A stretch of DNA of 64,000 nucleotides from Paenibacillus monticola (GCF_009664975.1 NZ_WJXB01000005.1:186001-250000), one strand, 5' to 3'; shown: positions 53,077-62,657, counted from the first letter of the stretch. Program-made: numbers and translations. The notes: generated from the sequence alone by a model not told the origin.

Positions 53077-54114
53077 CTATAAACTTCTTCTGATGGTGCC
53101 GGGCCGGACTAATGTACGCTTCTCCAACACCAGCAACTTGCTGCGAAGCTCACTTGACGAGAAATGCTCGCCGATGAATACGGCAACGTCTGGCACCTCG
53201 CCTTGAGGGGTGATTTTCATGAAATCCGATTCCCGATAAGCATATTGAAAAAGAAAGCGACTAGACGTGTCATTAAAGGTCACGATTCCTTTAGCCCGAT
53301 ATACATCACGCGGCAGATCCTTGACGAATTGCTCAAATTCCTCACTATTGACCGGACGTTTGAAATAATGGGTATATGCCATTACGTGATCATGTGATGC
53401 ATGTGTAGAACCTGTTTCTTGGTCAACTCCAGCTTGTTCAGTCGTCTCCGTAGCAGCACTATTATCTTCTATATCCTCTTCCATCTGATCTTCGGTGAGA
53501 ACTCCTCCAGCGACGCTCAACAGCTCCTCTGTATCCACCTCACAGCGCACAGCAGGCATGATTGTCGCATACGCATTCCATTTTCGCAGCACAGTGGTTA
53601 TCTCTTCCGCCTCTGCTGGCGATATCCGGTCCGTCTTGTTCAATAACAGGACGGAGGCGCAGCGGATCTGCTCCTGCATCAGCCTGTAGGTGGCACCCTG
53701 CTGTGCACGATATAATCCTAACAGATGCGCGGCATCAACGACTGTAATCAGACTCTTTAGCTCTACTCTCTGGTACAACGAGGTCTCGGTCACACCGTCG
53801 ACAATTTCCAACGGATTCGCAGCTCCAGTCGCTTCGATCACCACCACGTCCGGCGATTCTTTTTTGACCAGGGTAGCTAGCTCTGTACTGAGATCACCAC
53901 GAATGGAGCAACAGATACAACCGCCCAACAATTCCGCCATAGGAATAGATTGCTCTAATAACAAGCCATCGAGGTTCACCTCGCCCAGCTCATTCATCAC
54001 CACAGCCGGACGCAGTCCCTGCTCCTTCCAATGATCCAGGAGCCGCTGCAACAGCGTTGTTTTGCCGCTCCCCAGAAATCCTGACAATATATACACAGGT
54101 ACAACCTGTTCCAT
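53077..54114 (-). CDS. CobW/P47K-family GTPase metallochaperone
   Basis: 345 residues. Walker A GFLGSGKTT, the metal-binding CxCC motif in GGCICCS near residue 65, and GTPase segments LLNKTDRIS and VVIEATGAANP. The family delivers zinc or cobalt. An acidic insert near 215-240 (EDQMEEDIEDNSAATETTEQ) is followed by a His segment (THASHDHVMAYTHYFK). No Zur-like site was seen upstream. Convergence with the copper protein is not functional proof. Confidence 0.9.
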   Translation of the reverse strand: MEQVVPVYILSGFLGSGKTTLLQRLLDHWKEQGLRPAVVMNELGEVNLDGLLLEQSIPMAELLGGCICCSIRGDLSTELATLVKKESPDVVVIEATGAANPLEIVDGVTETSLYQRVELKSLITVVDAAHLLGLYRAQQGATYRLMQEQIRCASVLLLNKTDRISPAEAEEITTVLRKWNAYATIMPAVRCEVDTEELLSVAGGVLTEDQMEEDIEDNSAATETTEQAGVDQETGSTHASHDHVMAYTHYFKRPVNSEEFEQFVKDLPRDVYRAKGIVTFNDTSSRFLFQYAYRESDFMKITPQGEVPDVAVFIGEHFSSSELRSKLLVLEKRTLVRPGTIRRSL

Positions 54115-54298
54115 GTTTCATCTCTCCCCTAAAATACGGTTATGGTAGCGAGTGTACTACATGTGGTCACTTCCGTGCAAGCACACCCTTACCTCAGAAC
54201 AATCATGACCGCTGACACCGGACTGACTTGTCTTTGCCACAGTCATCACCTATCATAGATACCAATAGCGATTATCCCTTATCAAGGAGTTGGTAAAT

Positions 54299-54814
54299 AT
54301 GTCATCTGTTGATGAGCATCGCCGGGAGGCGCCGCAAACAGTTTCCTGTTATATCATTACCGTCTCAGACACCCGAACCCTTGAAACCGATACGGGCGGA
54401 GCGTTAATTCAATCTCTGCTGGAACAAGCCGGTTATACGGTTACAGGCCGCACTATCGTTAAAGATGATTACGAGGAGATTCGTGAGTTGGTTTATAAGA
54501 ACTCTGTTCACTCTGGAATAGAAGCCTTACTACTGACCGGTGGAACCGGCATTTCTCCCCGGGATACAACCTATGAGGCCGTTGCCTCCCTGCTCGATAA
54601 ATCGATGCCGGGCTTTGGTGAAATTTTCCGGCATCTCAGCTTTACGGAGGACATTGGCTCTGCCGCGATCCTGAGCCGAGCCATCGCCGGTACGATTGGG
54701 CACACTGCCATCTTCTCCATGCCCGGCTCTGAAGGAGCGGTTAGGCTGGCCATGGAACGGCTGATCATCCCTGAGCTGCGCCATGTAATGAGGGAGATTT
54801 ACAAACGCTCTTAA
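54299..54814 (+). CDS. MogA/MoaB-family molybdenum cofactor protein
   Basis: 171 residues. Opens with VSCYIITVSDTR, followed by DTGGALIQSLLEQAGY and the LLTGGTGISPRDTTYEA block that binds molybdopterin. It activates molybdopterin by adenylylation or aids its synthesis (MoaB in Bacillus). I start at the ATG at 54299, with AAGGAG 9 nt upstream; the TTG nine bases earlier is less likely. No other moa genes are adjacent. Confidence 0.9.
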   Translation: MSSVDEHRREAPQTVSCYIITVSDTRTLETDTGGALIQSLLEQAGYTVTGRTIVKDDYEEIRELVYKNSVHSGIEALLLTGGTGISPRDTTYEAVASLLDKSMPGFGEIFRHLSFTEDIGSAAILSRAIAGTIGHTAIFSMPGSEGAVRLAMERLIIPELRHVMREIYKRS

Positions 54815-54839
54815 CACAGAAAATCTGCCGAATACAATG

Positions 54840-54896
54840 AAGGCGAAAGAACCACAGTTGTGCGCTAAATGCACAAGGGTTCTCTCGCCTTTTTTA
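54840..54896 (+). terminator. Terminator after the MogA/MoaB gene
   Basis: AAGGCGAAAGAACC and GGTTCTCTCGCCTT pair (one mismatch) with a long loop, then T-run. Confidence 0.8.
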
Positions 54897-54903
54897 ATTT
54901 CAA

Positions 54904-54932
54904 TTGACAATAACAGTGATCCAACCTATAAT
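54904..54932 (+). promoter_or_regulatory. Sigma-A promoter of the ArsR-type regulator/ABC operon
   Basis: TTGACA (54904-54909), 17 bp, TATAAT (54927-54932): both hexamers are consensus. Confidence 0.9.
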
Positions 54933-54961
54933 TTTGAACACTTTACGCGAAAGTGGTTTTT

Positions 54962-54981
54962 GATTAACCAAATGGTTAATC
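54962..54981. promoter_or_regulatory. Operator-like inverted repeat in the 5' leader
   Basis: GATTAACC, AAAT, GGTTAATC: perfect 8-bp arms, 30 bp downstream of the -10 and 13 bp before the start. A repressor bound here would block elongation or initiation; the regulator itself is the likely ligand. Confidence 0.65.
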
Positions 54982-54994
54982 GGAAAGGAAAGAG

Positions 54995-56032
54995 ATGAGC
55001 TCACTCCCAACATTAAACCGTAAGATTAAGACGATTGTTAGCCCTTTTCATGAATTGTTATGCAGTCTGCATGTCTTGGATCAGCCGGAGCATCACCCGA
55101 AACGTTTGCAATGGGCACTGGGACTCAAAGCGCAAATGCCACTTCCTCTGCAAGAGGCAATACACTCTGTAGGGAAATTGTCGGATAGCTGGACAGCTCT
55201 CATCGATCTACCGGATCATGCCGGGACACCCGTGTCCTGTGTTGACGGAATCATCGAACTTAGCCAACTGCCGGATGCAGAGCTTGTACTTCTATTACTC
55301 AATAACAAGGTTTCCCTAAGCACTATTATTTACAAAATGCACGGGACAGAGGGGTTACTGCCTAAAGAGGAAATGGATGCAGATGTGCAGTACCTGCTTG
55401 CGAACGTAAATACTGTCCGTAAGCTGCTCATATCAACGCTGGAGACGTATGAACGGGATTATTTTCGCCAGGAATGGCACTATATTGAGCCGTGGATGAA
55501 CCTAGCTGCCGCAGAGTTTCAGGAAACTGCCACCCGAACTCCGGAAAAAGCAATAAATACCCTGCATCCCCGCCTACATGCGGAGAACGGAACGGTAACC
55601 GCGCAAAAAGCGGTCACTTATTACTATCCTTATGAGCGTCTGCAGCATGTCTATGTGTTTCCTTCGACATTTATTTTTCCACATCTGCTGATCGGTTCAA
55701 GTGAGGATACATTATACCTGCCGCTTGCGGTGGACATTCCCGGCCTATCCTACAGTGATGGTCCACCTGCTGATCTGCTGCGCCAGCTCAAGGCACTAGG
55801 CGACGATACGCGTCTGCGTATCTTGAAGCTGCTATGGAAGGGACCATATTGCACCAAGCAGCTGGCTCCCATCCTGGGCATCTCTGAAGCAGCAGTCTCC
55901 AAACAGCTGAAGCAGCTCAGTGAAGCAGGGTTCGCCAGGTCTGAACGAAAGGGAAACTACCTATTCTACAGTGGCTGCAAAGATGCCTTTGATGCGCTTA
56001 TCGTCCTGCAGAGGCAATTTCTTGAACAATGA
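54995..56032 (+). CDS. ArsR-type regulator with N-terminal domain
   Basis: 345 residues. The C-terminal 85 residues form an ArsR winged helix (LRQLKALGDDTRLRILKLLW, CTKQLAPILGISEAAVSKQL). The N-terminal 250 residues are a domain seen in similar regulators of ABC exporters, of unknown ligand. The start follows GGAAAGGAAAG. It is transcribed with two ABC permeases and an ATPase and is likely an autorepressor through the operator just upstream. No metal-binding Cys pair is evident. Confidence 0.85.
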   Translation: MSSLPTLNRKIKTIVSPFHELLCSLHVLDQPEHHPKRLQWALGLKAQMPLPLQEAIHSVGKLSDSWTALIDLPDHAGTPVSCVDGIIELSQLPDAELVLLLLNNKVSLSTIIYKMHGTEGLLPKEEMDADVQYLLANVNTVRKLLISTLETYERDYFRQEWHYIEPWMNLAAAEFQETATRTPEKAINTLHPRLHAENGTVTAQKAVTYYYPYERLQHVYVFPSTFIFPHLLIGSSEDTLYLPLAVDIPGLSYSDGPPADLLRQLKALGDDTRLRILKLLWKGPYCTKQLAPILGISEAAVSKQLKQLSEAGFARSERKGNYLFYSGCKDAFDALIVLQRQFLEQ

Positions 56033-56069
56033 AACTTTATCAATATTGACTAAAAAGGAGCTGTCGCTA

Positions 56070-56867
56070 GTGTGGCAAACCGCTATCGCGACCTTGGTCA
56101 GGAACCAGCGGGCTAATCGCCGAGCCTATCCCTGGACTTTTACCTTAGGTCATATCATTGATGGGGCATATCTTGTCCTCATCTCTTTTTTCTCTTATGT
56201 CTATCTCATTCAAGGAGATGTAGATTCACAATTTGCAGTTTATACAGGCAGCAATGATTATTTAACCTACGTCATTATCGGAGGTCTGCTAAATATTTTC
56301 TCCATCAGCATGATGATGAATATATCGAGAGCACTGATCACCGAATGGCGGGAAGGCACATTGGAAGCGCTGCTGCTCTCACCTTCCAATCGAAGCGGGT
56401 ATTTTGTGGGCAATGCCATTCAACAGCTATACCGCAGCGGCTTGGAGTTACTCGTAGTGCTCAGTTTCGGGCTTCTGGCAGGTCTACGGCTGCCCTTCCC
56501 CCATTTGTGGTCCGTCATTGTCGGAGGATTAATTTATTTACTCTCCTGTTATGCGATGGCGCTGGTACTAGGGAGCATCATGCTCTTCACACGGGATACG
56601 TACATTGTGCAGAACACCTTATTTGCAGTTACCGCTCTGCTATGCGGTTTTCAATTTCCGCGGCAGTATTTACCTGAAATGTTGCAGCACGCAGGTGAGA
56701 TCTTTCCGTTGACGCACTCGCTTCAATTACTGCGGGGCGCTCTCCTTACCGGAGATGTGATTAGGTTAATGGATATCTTGCCAATCGTACTACTAAGTAC
56801 GGTATATATTGCGGTAGGTCTATGGAGCAATCGACTGGTGGAACGAAGGTTGTTTGAGCGGTTCTAG
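56070..56867 (+). CDS. ABC-2 type permease (first)
   Basis: 265 residues with about six membrane helices (FSISMMMNISRALITEWREG motif region; LLYLLS-type helices). The open frame extends upstream into the regulator gene, but the GTG at 56070 has AAAGGAG 9 nt upstream and is the real start. Forms an exporter with the ATPase and second permease downstream. Confidence 0.85.
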   Translation: MWQTAIATLVRNQRANRRAYPWTFTLGHIIDGAYLVLISFFSYVYLIQGDVDSQFAVYTGSNDYLTYVIIGGLLNIFSISMMMNISRALITEWREGTLEALLLSPSNRSGYFVGNAIQQLYRSGLELLVVLSFGLLAGLRLPFPHLWSVIVGGLIYLLSCYAMALVLGSIMLFTRDTYIVQNTLFAVTALLCGFQFPRQYLPEMLQHAGEIFPLTHSLQLLRGALLTGDVIRLMDILPIVLLSTVYIAVGLWSNRLVERRLFERF

Positions 56868-56889
56868 ATACAGGAGGGATAATCTGAAG

Positions 56890-57909
56890 ATGATTAAATT
56901 AAATGAAGTCAGCAAAATTTATGAAACCAAACATAGACAGGGCTGGTTCCACTCTGAGAAAAGATCGGTAAGTGCGGTAAAATCTCTGAGTATGACCATC
57001 GCTTCCGGGGAGATTGTAGGCCTTCTCGGGCTCAATGGTGCAGGCAAAACTACTACGATCCGCATGCTGTCTACACTCCTCGAACCTACCTCCGGCAGCA
57101 TTGAGGTAGACGGCGTTTCCATGGCTACGAACCGACAGGTTATCCAGCAAAAGGTGAATATGATCGCCGGAGGTGAACGGATGCTGTACTGGCGGCTCAC
57201 CGGCCGTGAGAATCTCCAATACTTCGGTAAGCTATATGGTCTTAAGCGCTCCCAGATTGAGCGGGAAGCTGAAGCACTGCTGCGCGAAGTTGGATTAACA
57301 GATGCCGCCGACCAGCCGGTTGAGCAATATTCAAAAGGCATGAAGCAACGCCTGCAGATTGCCCGTGGCTTAATCAACGACCCGATGTACTTATTCCTGG
57401 ATGAACCAACGCTGGGCTTGGATGCGCCTATTGCCAGACAACTGCGCAGTACCGTGCGGAAGCTTGCACTGGAGAAGGGCAAGGGCATCCTGCTGACCAG
57501 CCATTATCTGCAGGAGGTCGAAGAGCTCTGTGACCGGGTCTATGTGCTGAACCAAGGTGAACTATTACTGTGTGATACGCCTGAGCGTATTGTCCAGCAG
57601 GTCGCGGGCACGCAAACCGCCCATCTGGATGTCACAGGCTGGAGCGAACAGCTGCGCCCGCTGCTGGCTGAGCAGCTTGCCGCAAGGGAGTATCCTGCTG
57701 CACTGGTCAGTGCTGACTCTGTAGGAATCAACACCCTAAGAAGTGATGAGCCTTATCGTATCTCGGTTCAGACCCCTTCTGCCGACCGCCTGATTACGGA
57801 ACTGCTGCCGTGGACAACCTTGCATGGACTACATATAACCGGCTTTGCCTCCGAAAAGCCTAATCTGGAGGACGCCATTATCCTGCTCTCGGAGGGGAAG
57901 AAATCATGA
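56890..57909 (+). CDS. ABC exporter ATP-binding protein
   Basis: 339 residues. Walker A GLNGAGKTTTIR, signature YSKGMKQRLQIARGL, Walker B LFLDEPTLGLDAP and H-loop LTSHYLQEVEEL, followed by a C-terminal domain of about 110 residues. Typical ABC-2 drug/antibiotic exporter ATPase. The ATG at 56890 is 12 nt after GGAGG. The stop overlaps the second permease start (ATGA). Confidence 0.92.
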   Translation: MIKLNEVSKIYETKHRQGWFHSEKRSVSAVKSLSMTIASGEIVGLLGLNGAGKTTTIRMLSTLLEPTSGSIEVDGVSMATNRQVIQQKVNMIAGGERMLYWRLTGRENLQYFGKLYGLKRSQIEREAEALLREVGLTDAADQPVEQYSKGMKQRLQIARGLINDPMYLFLDEPTLGLDAPIARQLRSTVRKLALEKGKGILLTSHYLQEVEELCDRVYVLNQGELLLCDTPERIVQQVAGTQTAHLDVTGWSEQLRPLLAEQLAAREYPAALVSADSVGINTLRSDEPYRISVQTPSADRLITELLPWTTLHGLHITGFASEKPNLEDAIILLSEGKKS

Positions 57910-58724
57910 TATCCAGAGGTTTCTGGCTGACAGTCCGCGCGGAGGTGAGCAAGCAGCACCAGAATCGTACGAAGGGGCGGGCCGTATTTTTCTCGCTGCT
58001 CTTGTGGCCTGCGCTGACTTTTCTGACTTCCTATTATACGATGCTGCCTTACAGAACCGGTGCAGGTTCTGTCCTCTCACGCGTGATACCGGATGGTCGG
58101 GTACCGTTATTTTTGCTAAGCGGTTATCTGGTATTCCAGCTATTCTGGACCGTCGTTCAGGCGGCCTGGCTTTTTGAACTAGAGCGTAAAGGGGGCACGC
58201 TGGAGATGGTTTTTCTCAGTCCGGCTTCCAAAATGGCGTTTCTGTACGGCCGCTCCCTGTATTCCCTTTTCCACGGAATCTGGATGTTTGCCGTCTTTTC
58301 GGGACTGACATTCGTCTTCGTAGCAGATATTTCGACCATTAATTGGCTAGCTTTACTTCCAGCATTACTGCTTATTATGGTGTCGGCAATAATCTGGGGA
58401 GCGGCACTCTGTGCGATATCGCTGTTCTCCAGAGATTCCGGGCTGCTGTATTACATTTTCCAAGCTCCGATGGAGCTGTTTGGTGGCGTGCGTATTCCTC
58501 CTGCAGTATTCCCAGCGTGGGCAACCGGACTCTCGTTGCTCTTTCCGCTAACCTATAGTCTGATCCTCGTGCGCGGAGCCTTAAACAACCATATAGGCAG
58601 CAGTTGGTGGTGGTCACTTTCTATTCTTATCTTAGGCAACATTGCGCTTATAGCCGCCACACGTTATATACTGATCCGCGCGGAAAAACATGCACGAGTG
58701 AAAGGAAACTGGACTTTATTCTGA
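57906..58724 (+). CDS. ABC-2 type permease (second)
   Basis: 272 residues with about six membrane helices. Starts in the 4-nt ATGA overlap with the ATPase stop, so it is translationally coupled. Its C-terminus is basic (RAEKHARVKGN). Partner of the other permease; the two probably form a heterodimer. Confidence 0.87.
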   Translation: MISRGFWLTVRAEVSKQHQNRTKGRAVFFSLLLWPALTFLTSYYTMLPYRTGAGSVLSRVIPDGRVPLFLLSGYLVFQLFWTVVQAAWLFELERKGGTLEMVFLSPASKMAFLYGRSLYSLFHGIWMFAVFSGLTFVFVADISTINWLALLPALLLIMVSAIIWGAALCAISLFSRDSGLLYYIFQAPMELFGGVRIPPAVFPAWATGLSLLFPLTYSLILVRGALNNHIGSSWWWSLSILILGNIALIAATRYILIRAEKHARVKGNWTLF

Positions 58725-58766
58725 GCACCAGTGTGAGGTAATGTGAAATATTCTCAGACGCAAGTT

Positions 58767-58806
58767 AACCCAAACCACTTCCTGAGAGGAGTAGTTTGGG
58801 TTTTTA
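58767..58806 (+). terminator. Terminator of the regulator/exporter operon
   Basis: AACCCAAACCACTTCCT, GAGA loop, GGAGTAGTTTGGGTT (two mismatches), then TTTAT. Confidence 0.8.
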
Positions 58807-58860
58807 TATATGTCGGTATAGGCAAAGATGCAGATTGTACACCATGCTATAAATTTGATC

Positions 58861-59015
58861 CTAGCGATAGGTTCCCAACACGATTATTCTCGCCGCATAG
58901 ATCGCCCTGAAATCCGCTGATGTGACCGTATAGACATGCTCAGTAATCCCCTCACGAATCGGTACGGCGAAACCGCCACCACTCCTGAAGGAACGGCATC
59001 TACAAAGATGCTGAC
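58861..59015 (-). pseudogene. Fragment resembling a nitrogenase iron protein (NifH-superfamily)
   Basis: On the minus strand one frame gives SIFVDAVPSGVV; after a frameshift another gives GGFAVPIREGITEHVYTV then TSADFRAIYAARIIVLG and ends at a stop (58863-58861). This resembles the NifH segment that runs from the V-VCGGFA region through the PIREG and SGEMMALYAANNI regions. The fragment is short, broken by a frameshift and lacks P-loop and cysteine ligands. It is likely a decayed gene. Confidence 0.5.
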
Positions 59016-59055
59016 CGGCCTGCGGTTAACCGCTTGGCTAATTAAACATGTGCGA

Positions 59056-59571
59056 TCAAAAATGTGTATCCATTCGTTCAAACAGATTTGTGAATAATGC
59101 TTTGACCTTTTTCGAATATTTCCCCTTCTCTTTTCCCATTGAGGTATACACGAGCGAAGCATTATCTTTAGTATATATCTCTGTCTTTGTGGTCGTGGTT
59201 TCGGCGATTTGTTCATTTCCATACCAGCTTGGAATCTTATTCAGCAGCATCTGTGGACTTGAGAATACATGCAGTGTAATCGTTTGTGAAGGCTTGCTAT
59301 TAATCAGGAACTGATAGCTGATATTGCCTCTGCTGTCTTCGGCGAACATATCGTGGGTCAGCTTAATCTTCTCTCTGGCAAAAGAGTGCCGCATTTCGTT
59401 GATAAAACGTCCATTCAGACCTTTCCCCTGGGATTGCGCGAGCATTACACCATCTTGATAAGACTGCAGCTTATATCTTCCAGCTTCTTTCTGTACTTGC
59501 TCTTGACTGCAGCCTGCCAGGACCATGCCTAGCACCATTACAGCAGCCAATAAACTTGCTATGCGTTGCAT
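59056..59571 (-). CDS. Small lipoprotein, hypothetical
   Basis: 171 residues. Lipoprotein signal peptide with lipobox LAGC near residue 20 (SLLAAVMVLGMVLAGC). The mature part includes NISYQFLINSKPSQTITLHV, with a basic C-terminal end (KKVKALFTNLFERMD). I start at the ATG at 59571, which has GGTGG upstream. Divergent from the gerA-type operon; any link to germination is unproven. Confidence 0.7.
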   Translation of the reverse strand: MQRIASLLAAVMVLGMVLAGCSQEQVQKEAGRYKLQSYQDGVMLAQSQGKGLNGRFINEMRHSFAREKIKLTHDMFAEDSRGNISYQFLINSKPSQTITLHVFSSPQMLLNKIPSWYGNEQIAETTTTKTEIYTKDNASLVYTSMGKEKGKYSKKVKALFTNLFERMDTHF

Positions 59572-59700
59572 CGTGTCAACCACCCTCTTCCTCTCTTCTA
59601 GCTACAATCCTGTTATCTATAGGATGGCTGAGAACATGACTTATATACTTTCTTTGAAAAAAGTTAAATGAAGAAGCACGGGCTTGCTATTCCCATTCTA

Positions 59701-59734
59701 TGAATATTTCCTACTTGAAAAGTAAAAGTTATAG
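59701..59734 (+). promoter_or_regulatory. Weak sigma-G-like promoter of the gerA-type operon
   Basis: TGAATA at 59701-59706 resembles the sigma-G -35 (TGHATR). The matching -10 region (near 59725-59732, AAAGTTAT) is poor. Forespore expression would be expected for a germinant receptor operon. Confidence 0.25.
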
Positions 59735-59757
59735 TTGAACAAGGGAGGCCTGTGCCA

Positions 59758-61368
59758 ATGCATTGGATGAAGACTATACTAAAACCCGCCAAACGTCGTC
59801 CACTAAAGAACACAAATCCAATAACACAGACTCCTGAACCCATAAATTCTTCATTACCTCACACATTGACTTTACTTCATAAAATACTTGGTGATAGCCC
59901 TGACTTTATCATGCGTAATTTTAGCGACAGCCCCTCCGAGCCCGGTCCTATTGCCATTTGTTATATTGAGGGGCTAATCGAACAAAACCTGCTCTCGGAT
60001 TTAATGGAAGCCTTAATTGCAGAACAGGCCTCTAAAACCTCTTTTACATCTGACGTACACAGTACAATTAATGCCCTAAAGCAAAAAATACCTACGGGAA
60101 ATATAAAAATCATCCATGCAGAAAATCAAATGATCGCGGCTATCCTTGCTGGAAATGTCGTAATTCTGGTGGATGGTGTTCAAGTTGCTTTGGCCGCCTC
60201 CATCCAAGGCGGGATTAGGAGAGCCGTTGAAGAACCCACCACACAAACTGTAATTCGTGGCCCGAAAGAAGGGTTTACAGAGGAGCTTTCCACCAACATA
60301 ACATTGCTTAGACGAAAGCTGCGGACACCCGACCTCAAGTTCGCTAGTCGCAATATCGGTCGATACACACAAACCAGAGTCGTATTGGCCTATATTGAAG
60401 GACTTGCCCAGCCAGAAGTGATAGAAGAAGCGAAAAAACGTCTGGAATCCATAGATACGGACAGCATACTTGAAAGTGGGTATATAGAAGAGTTCATTCA
60501 AGATGCGCCGCTTTCTCCATTCCCGACACTCTTAAATACAGAGCGCCCTGATACCGTAGCAGGAAGCTTATTGGATGGACAAATAGCTATCTTCATTGAT
60601 GGAACGCCTTTTGTACTGCTTGCACCTGTTACCTTTATTAAATTCTTTCATTCGAGTGAAGATTATTACCAGCGATATGACATTTCATCCTTTCTACGGA
60701 TTATCCGTTTGTTCTCTTTCCTAATTGCCCTACTGCTTCCGTCCTTGTATATTGCCATCACGACCTTTCACCAAGAAATGCTGCCTACTACCCTTTTGAT
60801 TACTCTAGCCTCACAGCGGGAGGGAACGCCATTCCCTGCTTTATTGGAGGCCCTGATCATGGAATTAATCTTTGAAGTTATTCGTGAAGCCGGTGTTCGG
60901 ATGCCCCGGGTCATTGGCCCAGCTATATCCATAGTAGGAGCACTTGTCATTGGCCAAGCAGCAGTGCAAGCCGGTCTGGTCTCTGCTGCAATGGTTATCG
61001 TAGTCTCCTTTACGGCAATATCAAACTTTGTAATCCCTTCTTTTAATATGGCATCGACTGTCCGGCTTATCCGTTTTTTTCTCATGCTTATGGCAGGAAT
61101 GCTCGGATTATTTGGGATATTGGCCGGGCTTATCCCTATTTTATTTCATCTTGTCGCGCTCCAATCTTTCGGCGTTAGATATCTTACGCCCTTCGCTCCT
61201 TTCACTAAATCCAATATGAAGGACTTTTTCATTAGAGTACCTTGGTGGGCCATGAAGACCAGACCCAATGGTATATCTGGTCCCAACAAGACCAGACAAG
61301 CACCTCATCAATATCCCGTCAATTCAGCTAAAAAAGAGCGTTGTGATGAACCCAATAAACAGAAATAA
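59758..61368 (+). CDS. Spore germination receptor subunit A (GerA/GerKA family)
   Basis: 536 residues. A cytoplasmic N-terminal domain (first 280) then about five membrane helices (FLRIIRLFSFLIALLLPSLY; ISIVGALVIGQAAVQAGL) and a basic tail. Family motifs include GDSPDFIMRNF and QIAIFIDGTPFVLLAP. It is one subunit of a nutrient receptor in the spore inner membrane. Starts at ATG 59758, 9 nt after GGAGG; GTG 59752 is too close. Order A-C-B as in many Paenibacillus germinant receptors. Confidence 0.92.
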   Translation: MHWMKTILKPAKRRPLKNTNPITQTPEPINSSLPHTLTLLHKILGDSPDFIMRNFSDSPSEPGPIAICYIEGLIEQNLLSDLMEALIAEQASKTSFTSDVHSTINALKQKIPTGNIKIIHAENQMIAAILAGNVVILVDGVQVALAASIQGGIRRAVEEPTTQTVIRGPKEGFTEELSTNITLLRRKLRTPDLKFASRNIGRYTQTRVVLAYIEGLAQPEVIEEAKKRLESIDTDSILESGYIEEFIQDAPLSPFPTLLNTERPDTVAGSLLDGQIAIFIDGTPFVLLAPVTFIKFFHSSEDYYQRYDISSFLRIIRLFSFLIALLLPSLYIAITTFHQEMLPTTLLITLASQREGTPFPALLEALIMELIFEVIREAGVRMPRVIGPAISIVGALVIGQAAVQAGLVSAAMVIVVSFTAISNFVIPSFNMASTVRLIRFFLMLMAGMLGLFGILAGLIPILFHLVALQSFGVRYLTPFAPFTKSNMKDFFIRVPWWAMKTRPNGISGPNKTRQAPHQYPVNSAKKERCDEPNKQK

Positions 61369-61379
61369 GGAGAGAAACT

Positions 61380-62615
61380 ATGCGTCGACTGTGGGTTATT
61401 TCCGCTGTGCTTATTATAGGGTCATTGCTCACAGGATGCGGAAGCCGTATCGAGTTGAACGAATTAGGGATTACAACAGCAACCGGAATAGATGGTCATA
61501 AAGGGGAATGGACGGTAACTTATCAGGTTATTGTTCCTTCGGCAATGTCCTCCAGCTTAGGCGGATCTGCAGGTGGAGGTTCTTCTCAAGCCGCCGTGCA
61601 CACCTTCTCAACTCAAGGAAAGACCATTCGAGATGCTATTGATATCAGTAACCTGGAGAATCCACGCAAGCTGTATTTTGCCCATAATAATGTGTTAGTC
61701 ATAGGTAAAGAGGCTGCGGAAGCAGGTATTGAGGAAGTTATTGATAACTATTTCCGTAATCCTGACGCCAGGGAAACCGTGAAGGTATTAGTAGCTGACC
61801 GGAAAGCTCGTGAACTCCTAATGCAGCTCATCCCACCGGAAAAGATTCCTGGTCAAGCACTCTCAAAAATCCTGCAAAAAGATGATCAAACAGGCTCATT
61901 TTACCCCTCTATCTCTATATATGAATTAGCTCTGAAGCTCAGCTCCGACAGCGGTGCGGCAGGAGTTCCTGAGGTATCTATAGTAGGCTCTGATAGGGAA
62001 ACACTGGAATCCTCCGATATTTTCAAAAAAACATCTTCCAAGGCAAATTTAAAGTTATCCGGACTATGTATATTCGATAGGGCCAGGAAGGTCAAGACAT
62101 TAAACCAAAAGGAAAGTCTGGGTATTTCGTGGCTAACCAACCATGTGAAGAGCAACACCCTGTCATTTGAAGATGAGAATGCCAAGAACGCTGAAAAGGC
62201 ACTATCCTCTTTCCGGATCAATACAGCTAAAGTTAAAGTTACCCCTGTAAAGGGCCCGCTGCATTTCTCCTTAGAGGTTAAGGTAAAAGTGGCCGGAGAG
62301 TTGGTCATATCTAATTCCGAAGAAGATCCCGCTAAGACGAATAATATAAAAAAAATGCAACAGCAAGTGGAAAAGGTCATAGAGCAGCAAATTGAGGAGG
62401 GCTGGAAAACCGTTCAGAAGCTGCAGATCGATCTTGTGGGAATCGCCGATAAAATCCATCGAAAGTATCCGGAGTATTGGAAAGAAAATAGGGATACCTG
62501 GCCTGAAGAATTATCTAGAATGGATATTAACATTGATGTACAAGCCTCCATTAAACGACCTGGACTTTTTCAGAAGTCTTTTAGCAGTCTATTAAAGTCC
62601 AAGTCCGATCAATAA
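61380..62615 (+). CDS. Spore germination lipoprotein subunit C (Ger(x)C family)
   Basis: 411 residues. Lipobox LTGC near residue 20 marks a lipoprotein. The mature protein matches the GerAC family: ELNELGITTATGIDGHKGEW, the LYFAHNNVLVIGKEA block and a C-terminal segment (WKENRDTWPEELSRMDINID). Sits in the inner spore membrane with the A and B subunits. Starts 12 nt after the A stop, with GGAGA upstream. Confidence 0.92.
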   Translation: MRRLWVISAVLIIGSLLTGCGSRIELNELGITTATGIDGHKGEWTVTYQVIVPSAMSSSLGGSAGGGSSQAAVHTFSTQGKTIRDAIDISNLENPRKLYFAHNNVLVIGKEAAEAGIEEVIDNYFRNPDARETVKVLVADRKARELLMQLIPPEKIPGQALSKILQKDDQTGSFYPSISIYELALKLSSDSGAAGVPEVSIVGSDRETLESSDIFKKTSSKANLKLSGLCIFDRARKVKTLNQKESLGISWLTNHVKSNTLSFEDENAKNAEKALSSFRINTAKVKVTPVKGPLHFSLEVKVKVAGELVISNSEEDPAKTNNIKKMQQQVEKVIEQQIEEGWKTVQKLQIDLVGIADKIHRKYPEYWKENRDTWPEELSRMDINIDVQASIKRPGLFQKSFSSLLKSKSDQ

Positions 62616-62657
62616 AGCCTGAACAGCAAATCAACGAAAGGAGATGACAAGAACCCA

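Noticed and set aside
58884..59222. 112-aa minus-strand ORF
   Set aside because: Covers the frameshifted NifH-like fragment and part of the lipoprotein gene in a wrong frame; not a gene in itself.
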